From positions 1,488,001-1,552,000 of the forward strand of contig NZ_JQMJ01000004.1 of the NCBI RefSeq assembly GCF_000744655.1: a stretch of DNA of 64,000 bases. Direction: 5' to 3'. Shown piece after piece: positions 26,849-35,995 of the stretch. Every line of letters starts with the position of its first letter. Within the stretch, counting starts at the first letter, position 1. The position numbers and the translations under genes were made by a program. Under the pieces are notes generated by a model. It made no database searches, was not told where the DNA came from, and saw nothing but the letters and a program-made list of their open reading frames with translations. Source of the DNA: Streptacidiphilus rugosus AM-16 (GTDB taxonomy: Bacteria; Actinomycetota; Actinomycetes; Streptomycetales; Streptomycetaceae).

Positions 26849-27016
26849 ATGGAGGGATTCGAGGACCTGGTGCTGGACGACGGCGCCTTCGAGCTCGTCG
26901 ACCTGGGCGAGGTGGTTCCCGCGTCGGTGACGGCCGGTTACGGCCTCACGGAGCTGTCCGCTTCCGGCGGCGCCAGCAGCTGCTGCTGCTGCTGCCCGTG
27001 CTGCTCCTGCACCTGA
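26849..27016 (+). CDS. RiPP precursor peptide 2 (thiopeptide/azole type)
   Basis: A 55-residue peptide differing from precursor 1 at one residue only: Gln42 is Ala here, directly before the Ser-Ser-Cys5 core. Its ribosome site is stronger (GGGGAGGAGG). The first ~110 coding bases are identical to precursor 1, and the few later changes are silent except for codon 42. This means a recent duplication or gene conversion, with the leader and the cyclisable core under strict conservation. Both would feed the same enzymes and give products that differ, if at all, only near the leader cleavage site. Confidence 0.93.
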   Translation: MEGFEDLVLDDGAFELVDLGEVVPASVTAGYGLTELSASGGASSCCCCCPCCSCT

Positions 27017-27070
27017 TCAGGGTGCTGAACTTTCCGGCGCCTGTGCTCTAGCCGGTGCGTGCGATCGAAC

Positions 27071-27095
27071 GAGGACCGGGTGGCTCTTGGTCCTC
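27071..27095 (+). terminator. Stem-loop between precursors and maturation operon
   Basis: GAGGACC (27071-27077) pairs perfectly with GGTCCTC (27089-27095) around an 11-nt loop in the 120-bp gap after precursor 2. There is no U-run. It probably acts as a leaky terminator or RNA-stabilising element that keeps precursor mRNA above enzyme mRNA. Confidence 0.4.
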
Positions 27096-27136
27096 CTCCT
27101 GACCGGTCATCAGTCATGCCTGAAGAAGCGGTGGTC

Positions 27137-29104
27137 ATGGAAGTAAATGTCGAGCGGATCCGGCCGCGCCTGCGTGGGGACGTCTACGTCATGCGCGTGC
27201 CCGAGGGCGCGTACATCCGCAGCAATCTGGGCGGGTCGATGCTCAAGGGCGCCTCGACCTACGAGTGGATCCAGCGGATCGCGCCGATGCTCGACGGCAC
27301 CAGGACGCTCGGCGAACTGTGCGCCGGCGTGCCGGAGCAGAACCGCGCCGCGCTGGCCAAGCTGACCCTGCTGCTGCTCGGCAAGGGCTACGTCAAGAAC
27401 GTGCTGGAGGACCGCCCGCACACGCTGACCGCCGAACTGGCCACGACCTACGCGGCCAACATCGCCTTCGTCGAGTACTTCGTCGACTCGCCGGAGCTGC
27501 GCTTCGAGCACTACCGCGAGGCCGCCGTGGTGCTGGCCGGCGCGGGACCGCTGCTCCAGGCGCTGACCAACGCGCAGCTGCGCGCCGGCGTGCGCACCGC
27601 ACCTGTCGCGCCGTTCGCCGAGTCGCCCTTCGACCGCGAGCGCGTGGCCGAGCACCTGACCGCGGCCCGTGCCAGGGACCCGCAGCAGGAGCTCACCTGG
27701 GTCGAGACCGCCGACGACCGGCTGGTGGCCGGCGGCGACATGCTGCTGCACGTCGCCGACCGGCCGATGATCGGGCGCGCCCTGCGGCTGCCCGGGGTCG
27801 CCCGCGCCGCGGGCGCCGCCTTCGCCCAGGCCGTGGCGGTCGGCGACGAGGCGTGGATCGGCCCGGTGATCGCCAAGGACGGCGACGCCACGGCCTGGGA
27901 GTCGGCCTGGCGCCGGCTGCGCGCGCTGGCGCCCGAGCTCGCGGGCGCGGACCTGCGCGACCACCCCGAGCAGGCGCCGAGCGAGTTCCTGCGCGGCCCG
28001 ACGGTCGCCCTGGTCGCCAACCAGCTCTGCTTCGCCGCCTTCCGGCACCTGACCGGCATCGACCAGGGTCAGGCGGCCGACCGCCTGGTCAGGTTCGACC
28101 TGGAGACCCTGGAGACGGCGACCCACGCCTTCCTGCCGCACCCGCTGGCGCTGCCCGCGCTCCCCGACGACCCGGCCCGACTGGCCCGGCTCGCCGCCGC
28201 GCCGCCCGTCGACGACGAGGAGCTCGGCCGCCGCGCCGTGGACTGCGTCGACGTCAGGACCGGCGTGTTCGCGGAGATCACCGAGCGCGACTACGAGCAA
28301 CTGCCGCTGTTCGTCAGCGAGGTCGTGGTCTCCGACCCGGTCGGGCTGGCCGGCGGACCGTTCCCCGTGCACGGCTGCGGCGAGAGCGTCGTCGAGTCGC
28401 GTCAGCGCGCGGTGCGGCGAGCGTTCGAACGCTATGCGGCCGTGACGGCCGACCCCCGCAGGGGCGACCGACTGCACGGCGCGGACGTGCTGACCGGTGA
28501 GCCGGTCGAGGTCGAGGCCGCGGCGGTCCTCCCGGCGCGGAGCCCCGCGTCCGGCGGCGACTGGGCCGAGGCCGTGAGCGCCGCGGTCGTCGCCGCGGCC
28601 GGCGCGGGCGTCGGCCCGGCCCTCGCCGCCGCGACCGAGCCGCTCCCCCGGCTGGACCTGGACGGCGCCGAGCTGACCGGCCGCGGCGAGCGCTACCGCA
28701 AACTGCTGGAGATCGTCGACGAGCGGTTCGAGGTCTACGACCTGTCCGGGTTGCTCGGCCTGCCCACCTTCGCGTTCACCACCGCGCACGGCACCGTCGC
28801 CTGCGCGAGCGGACTCGAACCCGGGACGGCGCTGGAACGGGGTCTCGAGCAGACGCTGCTCGCCTACCAGTCCCGCAGCGCCGACCAGCCCGGCTACGCG
28901 CCGGAGCCGGTGCCCCAGCTGCCCGCGGAGCTGCGCGGCGAGCCGCGTGGGGCGGGCGCGTGGCCGACCCCGGTGTCCCTGGACGAGGTCGTGGCGCGGC
29001 TGACCCGCGACGGCGGCCGCGTGGTCGCGGTGCCGCTGGACCACGATCCGGCCGTCGCCGCGCTGTGTCCGTTCGTGGCGCAGGCCGCGGTCGTCCATGG
29101 CTGA
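27137..29104 (+). CDS. Ocin-ThiF-like partner protein with N-terminal RRE (TOMM cyclodehydratase partner)
   Basis: A 655-residue protein. Residues ~1-95 look like a PqqD/RRE leader-binding domain (GDVYVMRVPEGAYIRSNLGGSMLKG, STYEWIQRIAPMLDGTRTLGELC, LLLLGKGYVKN). The middle resembles the E1/ThiF-like scaffold of ocin-ThiF proteins (AAVVLAGAGPLLQAL). The C-terminal third has a YcaO-accessory look (GCGESVVESRQRAVRRAFERYAA). In thiopeptide and related pathways such a protein binds the leader and presents it to YcaO. It is the only such protein in the cluster although there are two YcaO genes. ATG 27137 is preferred; ATG 27116 is also in frame. It overlaps the first YcaO gene by 8 bp. Confidence 0.82.
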   Translation: MEVNVERIRPRLRGDVYVMRVPEGAYIRSNLGGSMLKGASTYEWIQRIAPMLDGTRTLGELCAGVPEQNRAALAKLTLLLLGKGYVKNVLEDRPHTLTAELATTYAANIAFVEYFVDSPELRFEHYREAAVVLAGAGPLLQALTNAQLRAGVRTAPVAPFAESPFDRERVAEHLTAARARDPQQELTWVETADDRLVAGGDMLLHVADRPMIGRALRLPGVARAAGAAFAQAVAVGDEAWIGPVIAKDGDATAWESAWRRLRALAPELAGADLRDHPEQAPSEFLRGPTVALVANQLCFAAFRHLTGIDQGQAADRLVRFDLETLETATHAFLPHPLALPALPDDPARLARLAAAPPVDDEELGRRAVDCVDVRTGVFAEITERDYEQLPLFVSEVVVSDPVGLAGGPFPVHGCGESVVESRQRAVRRAFERYAAVTADPRRGDRLHGADVLTGEPVEVEAAAVLPARSPASGGDWAEAVSAAVVAAAGAGVGPALAAATEPLPRLDLDGAELTGRGERYRKLLEIVDERFEVYDLSGLLGLPTFAFTTAHGTVACASGLEPGTALERGLEQTLLAYQSRSADQPGYAPEPVPQLPAELRGEPRGAGAWPTPVSLDEVVARLTRDGGRVVAVPLDHDPAVAALCPFVAQAAVVHG

Positions 29105-30755
29105 CCAGCCCCAGGTGCTGCTCGAACCCCATCAGGTGATCGTCGGACCGTGGCCGCCCGGCTGCCCGGACTGCCTGCGCACCAGGCGTACCGCGGCGGC
29201 GGGCGACGACCCCGCCGCCGGGCCGGTCGCCGAACCGTCGGCGGCGCCACGCCACGGACTGCCGAGCTTCCTCGCGGACACGGTGGCCCAACTGACCGCG
29301 ACCGAGCCGCAGGAGCAGCGCTACCGGATCGTCGACGCCGCCACGCTCGCGCTGTCGCGGCACTCCTACCTCACCGACCCGCACTGCCGGACCTGTTCGA
29401 CCGTCCTCCCCGACACCGAGCAGGGCGCACGGATCAGCCGGCAGGCCAGGACCAAGCTGTCCGACGGGTCGAGCCGCATCCGGGCGCTGGACCGGGCCGC
29501 TCTCGAAGCGGTCTACGTGGACCGGCGAAGCGGCCTGATCCCCTCCGTCACCTCCTACACCCATCACGCGTTCCCCTTCACCGAGGCCGTGCTGGCGGTG
29601 CCCGGCGTCGCCACCGAGGCGTCCGGTTACGGCCGCACCCGCGACTTCGCGTCCGCGCGGGCCGTCGCGGTGGCCGAGTCGCTGGAGCGCCTCGCGGCCT
29701 ACACGCCGACGAGGCGCACCGGTGTGCGCGCGTCGTGGTCGGAGCTCGCCGCCGACGCGGTCGACCCCCGCACCCTCGGCCTGTACCCGGCCGAGCGGTA
29801 CCGCGCGCCCGGCTTCCCCTACCGGGAGTTCACCGAGGACGCGATGGCGAACTGGGTGTGGGGCTGGTCGTTCGGCCGGGGGCGTCCGGTGCTGGTCCCG
29901 GAGAGCTTCGTCTACTACCGGCTTCCGAGGCACGGCGGGGAGGCCTCCTTCGCCTGCGAGATCTCCAGCGGCTGCGCGCTGGGCGGCTGTTACGAGGAGG
30001 CGGTGCTGCACGGCGTCCTCGAGGTCGCCGAACGCGACGCGTTCCTCCGGACCTGGTACGGCGGCGCCCCGCTGCCCGTGCTCTATCCGGCCTCCGTGCC
30101 CGATCGCAGGATCCCGCTGGTGGCCGAGAGGATCGAGCGGCAGGGCTACCGGGTGCGGATCTTCGACAGCACCCAGGAGCACGGCATCCCCTCCTTCTGG
30201 ACGTTCGCCGAGGACGTCACCGGCACCGGGCGGCCCAGGGCCGTCTCGACCGGCGGCAGCGGGCTGCAGCCGGCCGAGGCGATCCTGGCCGCGCTGCACG
30301 AGCTCAGCCAGACCGTCGAGTACGTGACCCTGTTGGCGCTCGACCCCGGCTGGCGCGACCGGGCCCGGCATCTGGCCGGGCATCCGGACGAGGTGGTCTC
30401 GATGGCGGACCACCTGCTGTGCGCGGCCGATCCCGACAGCTTCGACCGGTACGGGTTCCTGCTGGACGACCCGCCCGCCTCGACCTGGGAACAGGGGCTC
30501 GCGCGGTGGCACTGGCCGCGCAACGCCGAGATCGGCGCGGACCTGGACGAGGCGGTACGCCGCTTCGCGGCCGCGGGCATGGACGTCGTCGCCGTCGACA
30601 CCACCTCAACGGAACAGGCTTCGGGAGGCTTCACATGCGTCAAGGTGATCGCACCGGGCTCGGTGCCGATGACCTTCGGCCACACGGCCCGGCGGGTGAC
30701 CGGTCTGCCCCGGCTGGAGCGGGTGCGCAATCCGCATCCGCACCCGTTCCCGTGA
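29097..30755 (+). CDS. YcaO-A: azoline-forming cyclodehydratase
   Basis: A 552-residue YcaO enzyme that uses ATP to cyclise Cys (or Ser/Thr) into azolines. The C-terminus ends NPHPHPFP, matching the P-x-P-x-P tail diagnostic of azoline-forming YcaOs. ATP-site segments include ARAVAVAESLERLAAY and GCALGGCYEEAVLHGVLEVAERDAF. The N-terminal ~110 residues carry a ThiF-derived zinc site: C23-x2-C26 (CPDC) and C97-x2-C100 (CRTC). It overlaps the upstream partner gene and the downstream SagB gene (GTGA). It is about 30% similar by eye to YcaO-B and shares all motifs with it. Confidence 0.92.
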   Translation: MADQPQVLLEPHQVIVGPWPPGCPDCLRTRRTAAAGDDPAAGPVAEPSAAPRHGLPSFLADTVAQLTATEPQEQRYRIVDAATLALSRHSYLTDPHCRTCSTVLPDTEQGARISRQARTKLSDGSSRIRALDRAALEAVYVDRRSGLIPSVTSYTHHAFPFTEAVLAVPGVATEASGYGRTRDFASARAVAVAESLERLAAYTPTRRTGVRASWSELAADAVDPRTLGLYPAERYRAPGFPYREFTEDAMANWVWGWSFGRGRPVLVPESFVYYRLPRHGGEASFACEISSGCALGGCYEEAVLHGVLEVAERDAFLRTWYGGAPLPVLYPASVPDRRIPLVAERIERQGYRVRIFDSTQEHGIPSFWTFAEDVTGTGRPRAVSTGGSGLQPAEAILAALHELSQTVEYVTLLALDPGWRDRARHLAGHPDEVVSMADHLLCAADPDSFDRYGFLLDDPPASTWEQGLARWHWPRNAEIGADLDEAVRRFAAAGMDVVAVDTTSTEQASGGFTCVKVIAPGSVPMTFGHTARRVTGLPRLERVRNPHPHPFP

Positions 30756-32329
30756 CCGGGCGCGGCGGCGGCCTCGGCGGCGGCGCCGGCAGGGACTTCT
30801 GGCGGGTCAGCCTGGAGGACCTCGCCGAGGCGATGGAGACCAGGCAGTCCGAGTACGGCAACCCTGACGAGCCGCTGAAGTTCAAGATCTACCGGGGGCG
30901 GCCGCGCCGTCCGCTGACGACCAGGATCCCGTCCGGCCTCGACCCGGTCGACGCCCTGGACGAGCGGGCGCTGTCGACGCTGCTCCACTACGGCTACGGC
31001 ATCTCCCGGCAGGAGTTCGACACCAACGGGACCTGGCCCTACCACCGGATGGTCGCCTCGGCCCGCTGCCTGTTCGGGGTCCAGCTCTACCTCTGCCTGC
31101 CCGAGGGCGTGTACCACTACGACGCCCCGCACCACGCGCTGGTGCAGCTGCGGGAGGGCGACCACCGCGAACTCCTCACGCGGGCGACGGGGACGGCCGG
31201 TCCGACGCCCGAGGCCGTGTTCGTGCTGTCCGGTCTCTTCGCCAAGACCGCCTACATCTACCGGGACTACGCCTACCGGCTGTGCACGCAGGAGGCCGGG
31301 CTGCTGGCCGGGAACCTGGACCTGGTGGCCGGCGCCATGGGCCTGCGGGTGCGGACGCACCATCAGTTCCTGGACGAGCCGGTCGGCAGGCTGCTCGGAC
31401 TCGACGGCGACGAGGAGCCCCCGCTGCTGGTGCTGCCGCTGCACCTCTCCGGGGCCCCGACCGACGCCGACGCCTGGCCCTCGCGTCGGCCGGTCGCGGA
31501 GACGGCGACGGCGCTGGCGGCGACCATCGAGGCGATCGAGCCGCAGGTCGTCCCGAGCGGGCTGCGCGTCGCGCAGGCCTGCCCCACGCTGACCGAGGTC
31601 AACCGGGCCTCCCTGCGCACCGACACCGCGACTTTCGCGACGGCCGAACCGGCCGTGCCCGCCGACTCCGGCGCGGCCGCGCGTCCGCTGCCCGCGACCG
31701 AGCTCCGCGGGCCGGGCCTGGCCGAGGTGCTGCGGGCCAGAGACTCCGGGCCGGGGATCTTCCGTCCGCTGGCCTCGGAGGTCGACGGCGTCGACCTGTG
31801 GACACGGCTGGCCGGGATCAGGGCCGGGGTCGTCACCGACTCGGTCCCGCCCGGGGCGCCCGCCCCGCTGGAGGTCTACCTGACCGTCGGCGAGCTCACC
31901 GGCATCCCGGCCGGGGCCTACCGGCTCGACCACGCGAGCGGCGCGCTGCACCCGGTGGTGCGCGCGGACGGCGTCGAGCAGGACCCCGTCACCGCGATCG
32001 AGCGCGTCACCATCCCCGGGCCGGTCTTCACGCACCTGAACGCGATCGTCCACCTGGTCGCGGACCGCGACTGGGCCTTCGACACCTTCGGCGACCGCGG
32101 CTACCGCGTGATCAACCAGGAGGCCGGGCTGCTCGCGCACCGCGTCTGCGTGGCCGCGGCGGCCCAGGGCATGTCCGGCCGCGTCGTCAACGCGTACCAC
32201 GCCGAGGGGGTCCGCGCGGCCCTCGGTCTGACCGAGCGGCGCCACACCCCGGTCTTCCAGATCCTGCTGGCCAGGACGGGACCGGGCGGACGAGTGATCG
32301 TGCCCGTCGAGCCGGAGGCGGTGGAGTGA
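30752..32329 (+). CDS. SagB-A: SagB-type nitroreductase-fold dehydrogenase lacking the catalytic Lys
   Basis: A 525-residue protein with two tandem nitroreductase-like halves (~60-240 and ~290-520), starting at GTG 30752. SagB/McbC enzymes use FMN to oxidise azolines to azoles. In the first half the segment FAKTAYIYRDYAYRLCTQEAG (165-183 region) aligns without gaps with FWRLAAKYGEMHYRLACLEAG of SagB-B, but Ile169 replaces the Lys of the Lys-Tyr motif. The second half has the same landmark as TFGDRGYRVINQEAG, with GVRAALGLTERRHTPVFQILL near the end. It may be inactive, structural, or have changed chemistry. Confidence 0.85.
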   Translation: MTGRGGGLGGGAGRDFWRVSLEDLAEAMETRQSEYGNPDEPLKFKIYRGRPRRPLTTRIPSGLDPVDALDERALSTLLHYGYGISRQEFDTNGTWPYHRMVASARCLFGVQLYLCLPEGVYHYDAPHHALVQLREGDHRELLTRATGTAGPTPEAVFVLSGLFAKTAYIYRDYAYRLCTQEAGLLAGNLDLVAGAMGLRVRTHHQFLDEPVGRLLGLDGDEEPPLLVLPLHLSGAPTDADAWPSRRPVAETATALAATIEAIEPQVVPSGLRVAQACPTLTEVNRASLRTDTATFATAEPAVPADSGAAARPLPATELRGPGLAEVLRARDSGPGIFRPLASEVDGVDLWTRLAGIRAGVVTDSVPPGAPAPLEVYLTVGELTGIPAGAYRLDHASGALHPVVRADGVEQDPVTAIERVTIPGPVFTHLNAIVHLVADRDWAFDTFGDRGYRVINQEAGLLAHRVCVAAAAQGMSGRVVNAYHAEGVRAALGLTERRHTPVFQILLARTGPGGRVIVPVEPEAVE

Positions 32330-34953
32330 TGGAGAGTCTGCGAGAGGCAGAGCCGGGAGCGGCGCTGTACGGGCTGGGGCCGGCGGCCGTGGTCAGGTTC
32401 GCCGGAAGCCCGGTCGCCGTGCTCGAAGGCCTGCGCTGTGCGCGGAGCTGGGACCTCGCCGGGCGACTGGTGCGGCTCACGGGGGAGATCGCCGCGGCGA
32501 GCGGCGCGCTGTCGGACCTGCTGCACTCGGCGATCGGCGCCGCGGGCGACGGCGAACCGAAGGCCGGGCTGGTCGCGGTGCGCCGGGCCGTGCACCGAGG
32601 CCGTCGGGTCGATCCCGCCAGGCTGGCGGACCTGCCCGCCGAGCTCGCCGCCCCGTTGCGGCAGTGGTCCGCGCTGCTCGCCGAACGCGACCGGCTGCAG
32701 ACGGAGTTGCCGCAGCAGCTGGAACAGGACTGGACGGCGAGCTGCCTCGCGCTGCGCGACGCGGCGCGGCTGCCCGACTTCCAGCTGGGGCTGGTGCACG
32801 CGAATCCCGACATGTTCCTGGCGCTGCACAAGTGGCTGGCCGCCGGACGCGCGCCGCAACGCCAGAACATCCTGCGGCTGGCCCAGTACCTGGCCCGCTC
32901 CGCCGCGAAGACCAGCCCCTACTCGACCTTCACCAGCAGCGGACTGGCCGCCTGGAGCCGGTCGGGGGAGCTCGTCGAGCTGTCCGGCCGACCGGCCGAG
33001 GGCCGGTTCGCCGCGGCGACAGGGACGGAGGTCAGCATCGGCTCGCTGCACCGGATCGCCCGCGCGGTGAGCGAGCGGCCCGAGGTCGTCGGCGGCTGTC
33101 TGATCCGGATCAATCCGAGCGTCACGGTGTCCGACGACACCCTGGTCTTCCTCGGCCGCCGCCCGGTCGAGCACGTCCACAGCCTCGCGCTGTCTCCGAC
33201 GCTGCGCCGGGTGCTGGAGGTGACCACGGAAGGGACCACGCTGGACGACCTGCGCGGCGCCCTGCAGGCGCAGGCCACCGACGCCCGCCAGGCCGACGTG
33301 TTCCTGCGCCGTCTGGTGACGCTGGGCGTGCTGGAGCTGGTTCCGCCGCTGGCCGACCAGACCGCCGACCCGGTCGCCGAACTGCGGTCCTGGCTGCGCC
33401 AGTTGGGGCAGCCCGGGCTGGAGCGGCTGGACCGGACGCTGCACGGGGTGCAGGAGGCGCTGTCGGAGTACCCCACCATCGCCTCCCCGGGCGACCGGGT
33501 CGCCGTCCGCGACGCCGTGGTCCGCGGCCTGGACACGGCGCTGCGCGAGGCGGGCGACCACGCCCATCTGACCAGTCCCGGGCTGGCCAAGGAGTTCGCC
33601 CGGTACAGCTTCTACGAGAACGCGGTCCACCCCGGCACCGCCGCGGTACTGGGGTCGGAGCGGTGGCGGCCACTGCTGGACGACCTGGACGCGGTCCGCA
33701 CCCTGCTCGGGCTGGTCGGACCCGACCTGCCCGCCAAGCTGACCCTGAGCCGGCTCTTCCAGGACCGCTATCCGGCTCGTGCCGAGGTGCCGCTGCTGGT
33801 GTTCTACCGTGACGTCCTCGCCCGGCAGCAGAGCCCCGCGGACGCCGGGCCGGACGCCGGACCGGACGACGCCGAGGACCCGCTGCGCGAGCTGCGGCGG
33901 CTGCGCGCCGAGGCCAAACGGCTGCTGGGCGAGCGCGCGCCGGACCGGGACGGGGTGGTCAGGGTCGACCCCGAGGAGGTGCGCAGGCTGGCCAAGGGCT
34001 GGCCGAGCTGGGTGCGCACCCCCACCTCCGTCGCCGTCTACTGTCAGCTCGCCGACGCCGAGCAGGGCCCAGAGCTGGTGGTCAACACCGTCACCTGCGG
34101 TTTCGGGCGCGGTCGCAACCGGGTGCGGCAGATCCTCGACGGCCTCGACCTGCGCGCCGACGCGCCCGCCGAGCCCGGACTGGCCGCGGGCCGCGACGAT
34201 CTGCTGTTCGCCGAGTTCGAGGCCGTGGCGAGGTCCGCGGTCAACGTCAGGAAGCCGGGCGTCGGCCTGGTCGTCGACTACCCGGGCGTCCGCAGCCTGC
34301 GCGAGCCCGGCGAGCTGCTGCCGGTCAACGACCTGTACGTGCGGCACGGCGGCGACGGCCTGCTGCACCTGGTCTCGCGGCGGCTCGGCCGACGGATCTG
34401 CCCGGTCCACCCCGGTCTCGGCGACCGGCTGCTGCCACCCACGGCACGGTTCATGGTCGAGGCCTTCGGCGAGTCCAACACCTGGTTCGGCGCCCACACC
34501 GAACTGCGGATGACCTCGGACCCGCGCGCCGACGACGGCGTGCGCCATCTGCCCCGGCTGATGGTGGGGAAGGTGGTGCTGCGCCGCGCCATGTGGCTGA
34601 CCCGCGCGGACCGGCTGCCCCGCCGCGCCGACGCCGCCACCGACGCGGCATGGATGCTGCGGACCGCCGCATGGCTGGCCGAGCACGGCATTCCGGAGCG
34701 GTGCTTCGTCACCGTGCTCGACCCGGCCACCCTGGCCCAGGGCGGCAAGGGGCAGGGGCCCGGCAACGACATCAAGCCCAACTACGTGGACTTCGCGAGC
34801 ATGCTGCTGCTGCTCGGGTTGGAACGCCGGCTCGCCGAGCCGAACGCGATCGTGCAGATCAGCGAGATGGCGCCGGACCCCGGCCGGATCCGCGGCGAGC
34901 GCGTCGCCGAGTACATCGTGGAACTCAACGAGCCCGGAGTCACCTATGTCTGA
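32329..34953 (+). CDS. LanB-A: split lanthipeptide-type dehydratase, glutamylation domain
   Basis: An 874-residue Lant_dehydr_N protein. The family landmark RSAAKTSPYSTFTSSGLAAW lies at ~195-215, RINPSV at ~262, and GNDIKPNYVDFASMLLLLGLERRL near the C-terminus. These enzymes use Glu-tRNA to glutamylate Ser/Thr of the peptide before elimination to dehydroalanine/dehydrobutyrine. It lacks the SpaB_C elimination domain, which is encoded by the next gene, as in thiopeptide pathways (TbtB/TbtC style). It overlaps the SagB-A stop by 1 bp and the next gene by 8 bp. Confidence 0.9.
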   Translation: MESLREAEPGAALYGLGPAAVVRFAGSPVAVLEGLRCARSWDLAGRLVRLTGEIAAASGALSDLLHSAIGAAGDGEPKAGLVAVRRAVHRGRRVDPARLADLPAELAAPLRQWSALLAERDRLQTELPQQLEQDWTASCLALRDAARLPDFQLGLVHANPDMFLALHKWLAAGRAPQRQNILRLAQYLARSAAKTSPYSTFTSSGLAAWSRSGELVELSGRPAEGRFAAATGTEVSIGSLHRIARAVSERPEVVGGCLIRINPSVTVSDDTLVFLGRRPVEHVHSLALSPTLRRVLEVTTEGTTLDDLRGALQAQATDARQADVFLRRLVTLGVLELVPPLADQTADPVAELRSWLRQLGQPGLERLDRTLHGVQEALSEYPTIASPGDRVAVRDAVVRGLDTALREAGDHAHLTSPGLAKEFARYSFYENAVHPGTAAVLGSERWRPLLDDLDAVRTLLGLVGPDLPAKLTLSRLFQDRYPARAEVPLLVFYRDVLARQQSPADAGPDAGPDDAEDPLRELRRLRAEAKRLLGERAPDRDGVVRVDPEEVRRLAKGWPSWVRTPTSVAVYCQLADAEQGPELVVNTVTCGFGRGRNRVRQILDGLDLRADAPAEPGLAAGRDDLLFAEFEAVARSAVNVRKPGVGLVVDYPGVRSLREPGELLPVNDLYVRHGGDGLLHLVSRRLGRRICPVHPGLGDRLLPPTARFMVEAFGESNTWFGAHTELRMTSDPRADDGVRHLPRLMVGKVVLRRAMWLTRADRLPRRADAATDAAWMLRTAAWLAEHGIPERCFVTVLDPATLAQGGKGQGPGNDIKPNYVDFASMLLLLGLERRLAEPNAIVQISEMAPDPGRIRGERVAEYIVELNEPGVTYV

Positions 34954-35995
34954 CATCTCTGCCGCGCCCGCCGCTCCCGGCGCACCGGCCATGGCCGCCA
35001 TGCCGGAGAAGCCCGAGGCGCCCGCCCGGACCTGGGTCAGCGCCCACCTCTTCTTCCACGGCGACCAGGACGCCGTCGTCGTCGGGGTGGTCCGGCCTGC
35101 CGTGGAGCGGCTGCGCCTGGCCGGCCAGGCCGAGGGCTTCTTCTTCCTGCGCTACTGGGAGGGCGGTCCGCACGTCCGGCTGCGGGTGCTCACCGCCCCC
35201 GAACAGGCGGACCGGGTCCGGGCCGTGATCGAGGAGACGGCCGCGGAGTTCTTCCGCACCTCGCCGTCGGAGTCCTCGATGACACCGCAGGAGTACGCCG
35301 ACACCGCCCCCGGCCTGGCCGCGCTGGAGCGGATGGCCGAATACGACCCGGAGCTGCACCCGGACAACTCGCTCGCGTTCGTCGACTACGTGCCGGAGAC
35401 CGAGGTGTTCGGCTCGGGCCGCTCGCTCGAGGCGGTCGAACGGCAACTGATGGCGACCAGCGCGCTGGCGGTGGAGCTGATCGCGCGCGGCCGCAAGCCG
35501 GGACAGCGCGCCATGGACGCCTTCGCCGTGCTGGCCTCCAACCGCACGCTGTTCACCGGCATCCTTCCCGAACTCGCCTACCAGGCGCGGTTCATGGTGG
35601 AGAGCGGCGGTCAGGCGGGGCAGTTGATCGGCACGCCGGAGTTCGAGCGGCACTTCGACGCCAACAAGGCCCAGCTGCGCTCCACCCTGGAGTCGGTGTG
35701 GGCCTCCACCCGGGGCGTGGCGCTGCCCGACGGCTCGGTGGCGAGCAGTTGGCTGGCGAGCACCAGGGACCTCAACGACACCCTGGTCGAGCTGGAACTG
35801 CTGGGGCGGCTCGACGCCTATCCGGGCTTCGAGGCCCCGGCGGAGGTGCTCGACCACATCAACCACCTGGTGCCGCAGCTGATCGTGGAGCGCTGCGCGC
35901 ACCTGATGTGCAACCGCCTCGGCATCAGCCTGGCCCAGGAGTCCCACCTGCGGCTGCTGCTGACCAGGACCGCGTTCGACCTGTGTGCGGTGTGA
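34946..35995 (+). CDS. SpaB_C-domain protein A (glutamate elimination or [4+2] cyclase)
   Basis: A 349-residue protein of the thiopeptide-type bacteriocin biosynthesis (SpaB_C) family: WVSAHLFFHGDQDAVVVGVVRP, FFFLRYWEGGPHVRLRVL (the family's G-G-P-H-x-R-L-R), then a helical C-terminal half ending ERCAHLMCNRLGISLAQESHLRLLLTRTAF. Members either eliminate glutamate to form dehydroalanine (TbtC) or join two dehydroalanines into pyridine (TbtD/TclM). It directly follows LanB-A, which favours elimination, but sequence reading cannot decide. Confidence 0.85.
   Translation: MSDISAAPAAPGAPAMAAMPEKPEAPARTWVSAHLFFHGDQDAVVVGVVRPAVERLRLAGQAEGFFFLRYWEGGPHVRLRVLTAPEQADRVRAVIEETAAEFFRTSPSESSMTPQEYADTAPGLAALERMAEYDPELHPDNSLAFVDYVPETEVFGSGRSLEAVERQLMATSALAVELIARGRKPGQRAMDAFAVLASNRTLFTGILPELAYQARFMVESGGQAGQLIGTPEFERHFDANKAQLRSTLESVWASTRGVALPDGSVASSWLASTRDLNDTLVELELLGRLDAYPGFEAPAEVLDHINHLVPQLIVERCAHLMCNRLGISLAQESHLRLLLTRTAFDLCAV

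Larger units (their letters stand above)
26607..27016 (+). repeat. Tandem duplication containing the two precursor genes
   Basis: The 168-bp coding units at 26622-26789 and 26849-27016 are direct repeats with a 227-bp period and about eight base differences, all in the 3' third. The ribosome-site regions are also similar (GAGAGGGGGTGTGAAGAC against GGGAGGAGGTGTAGAGAC). Confidence 0.85.

Noticed and set aside
26744-27014. Cys-codon runs (TGC repeats) as a microsatellite or CRISPR-like repeat
   Set aside because: They are the poly-Cys core codons of two precursor genes with proper starts, stops and ribosome sites; no spacers or repeat array.
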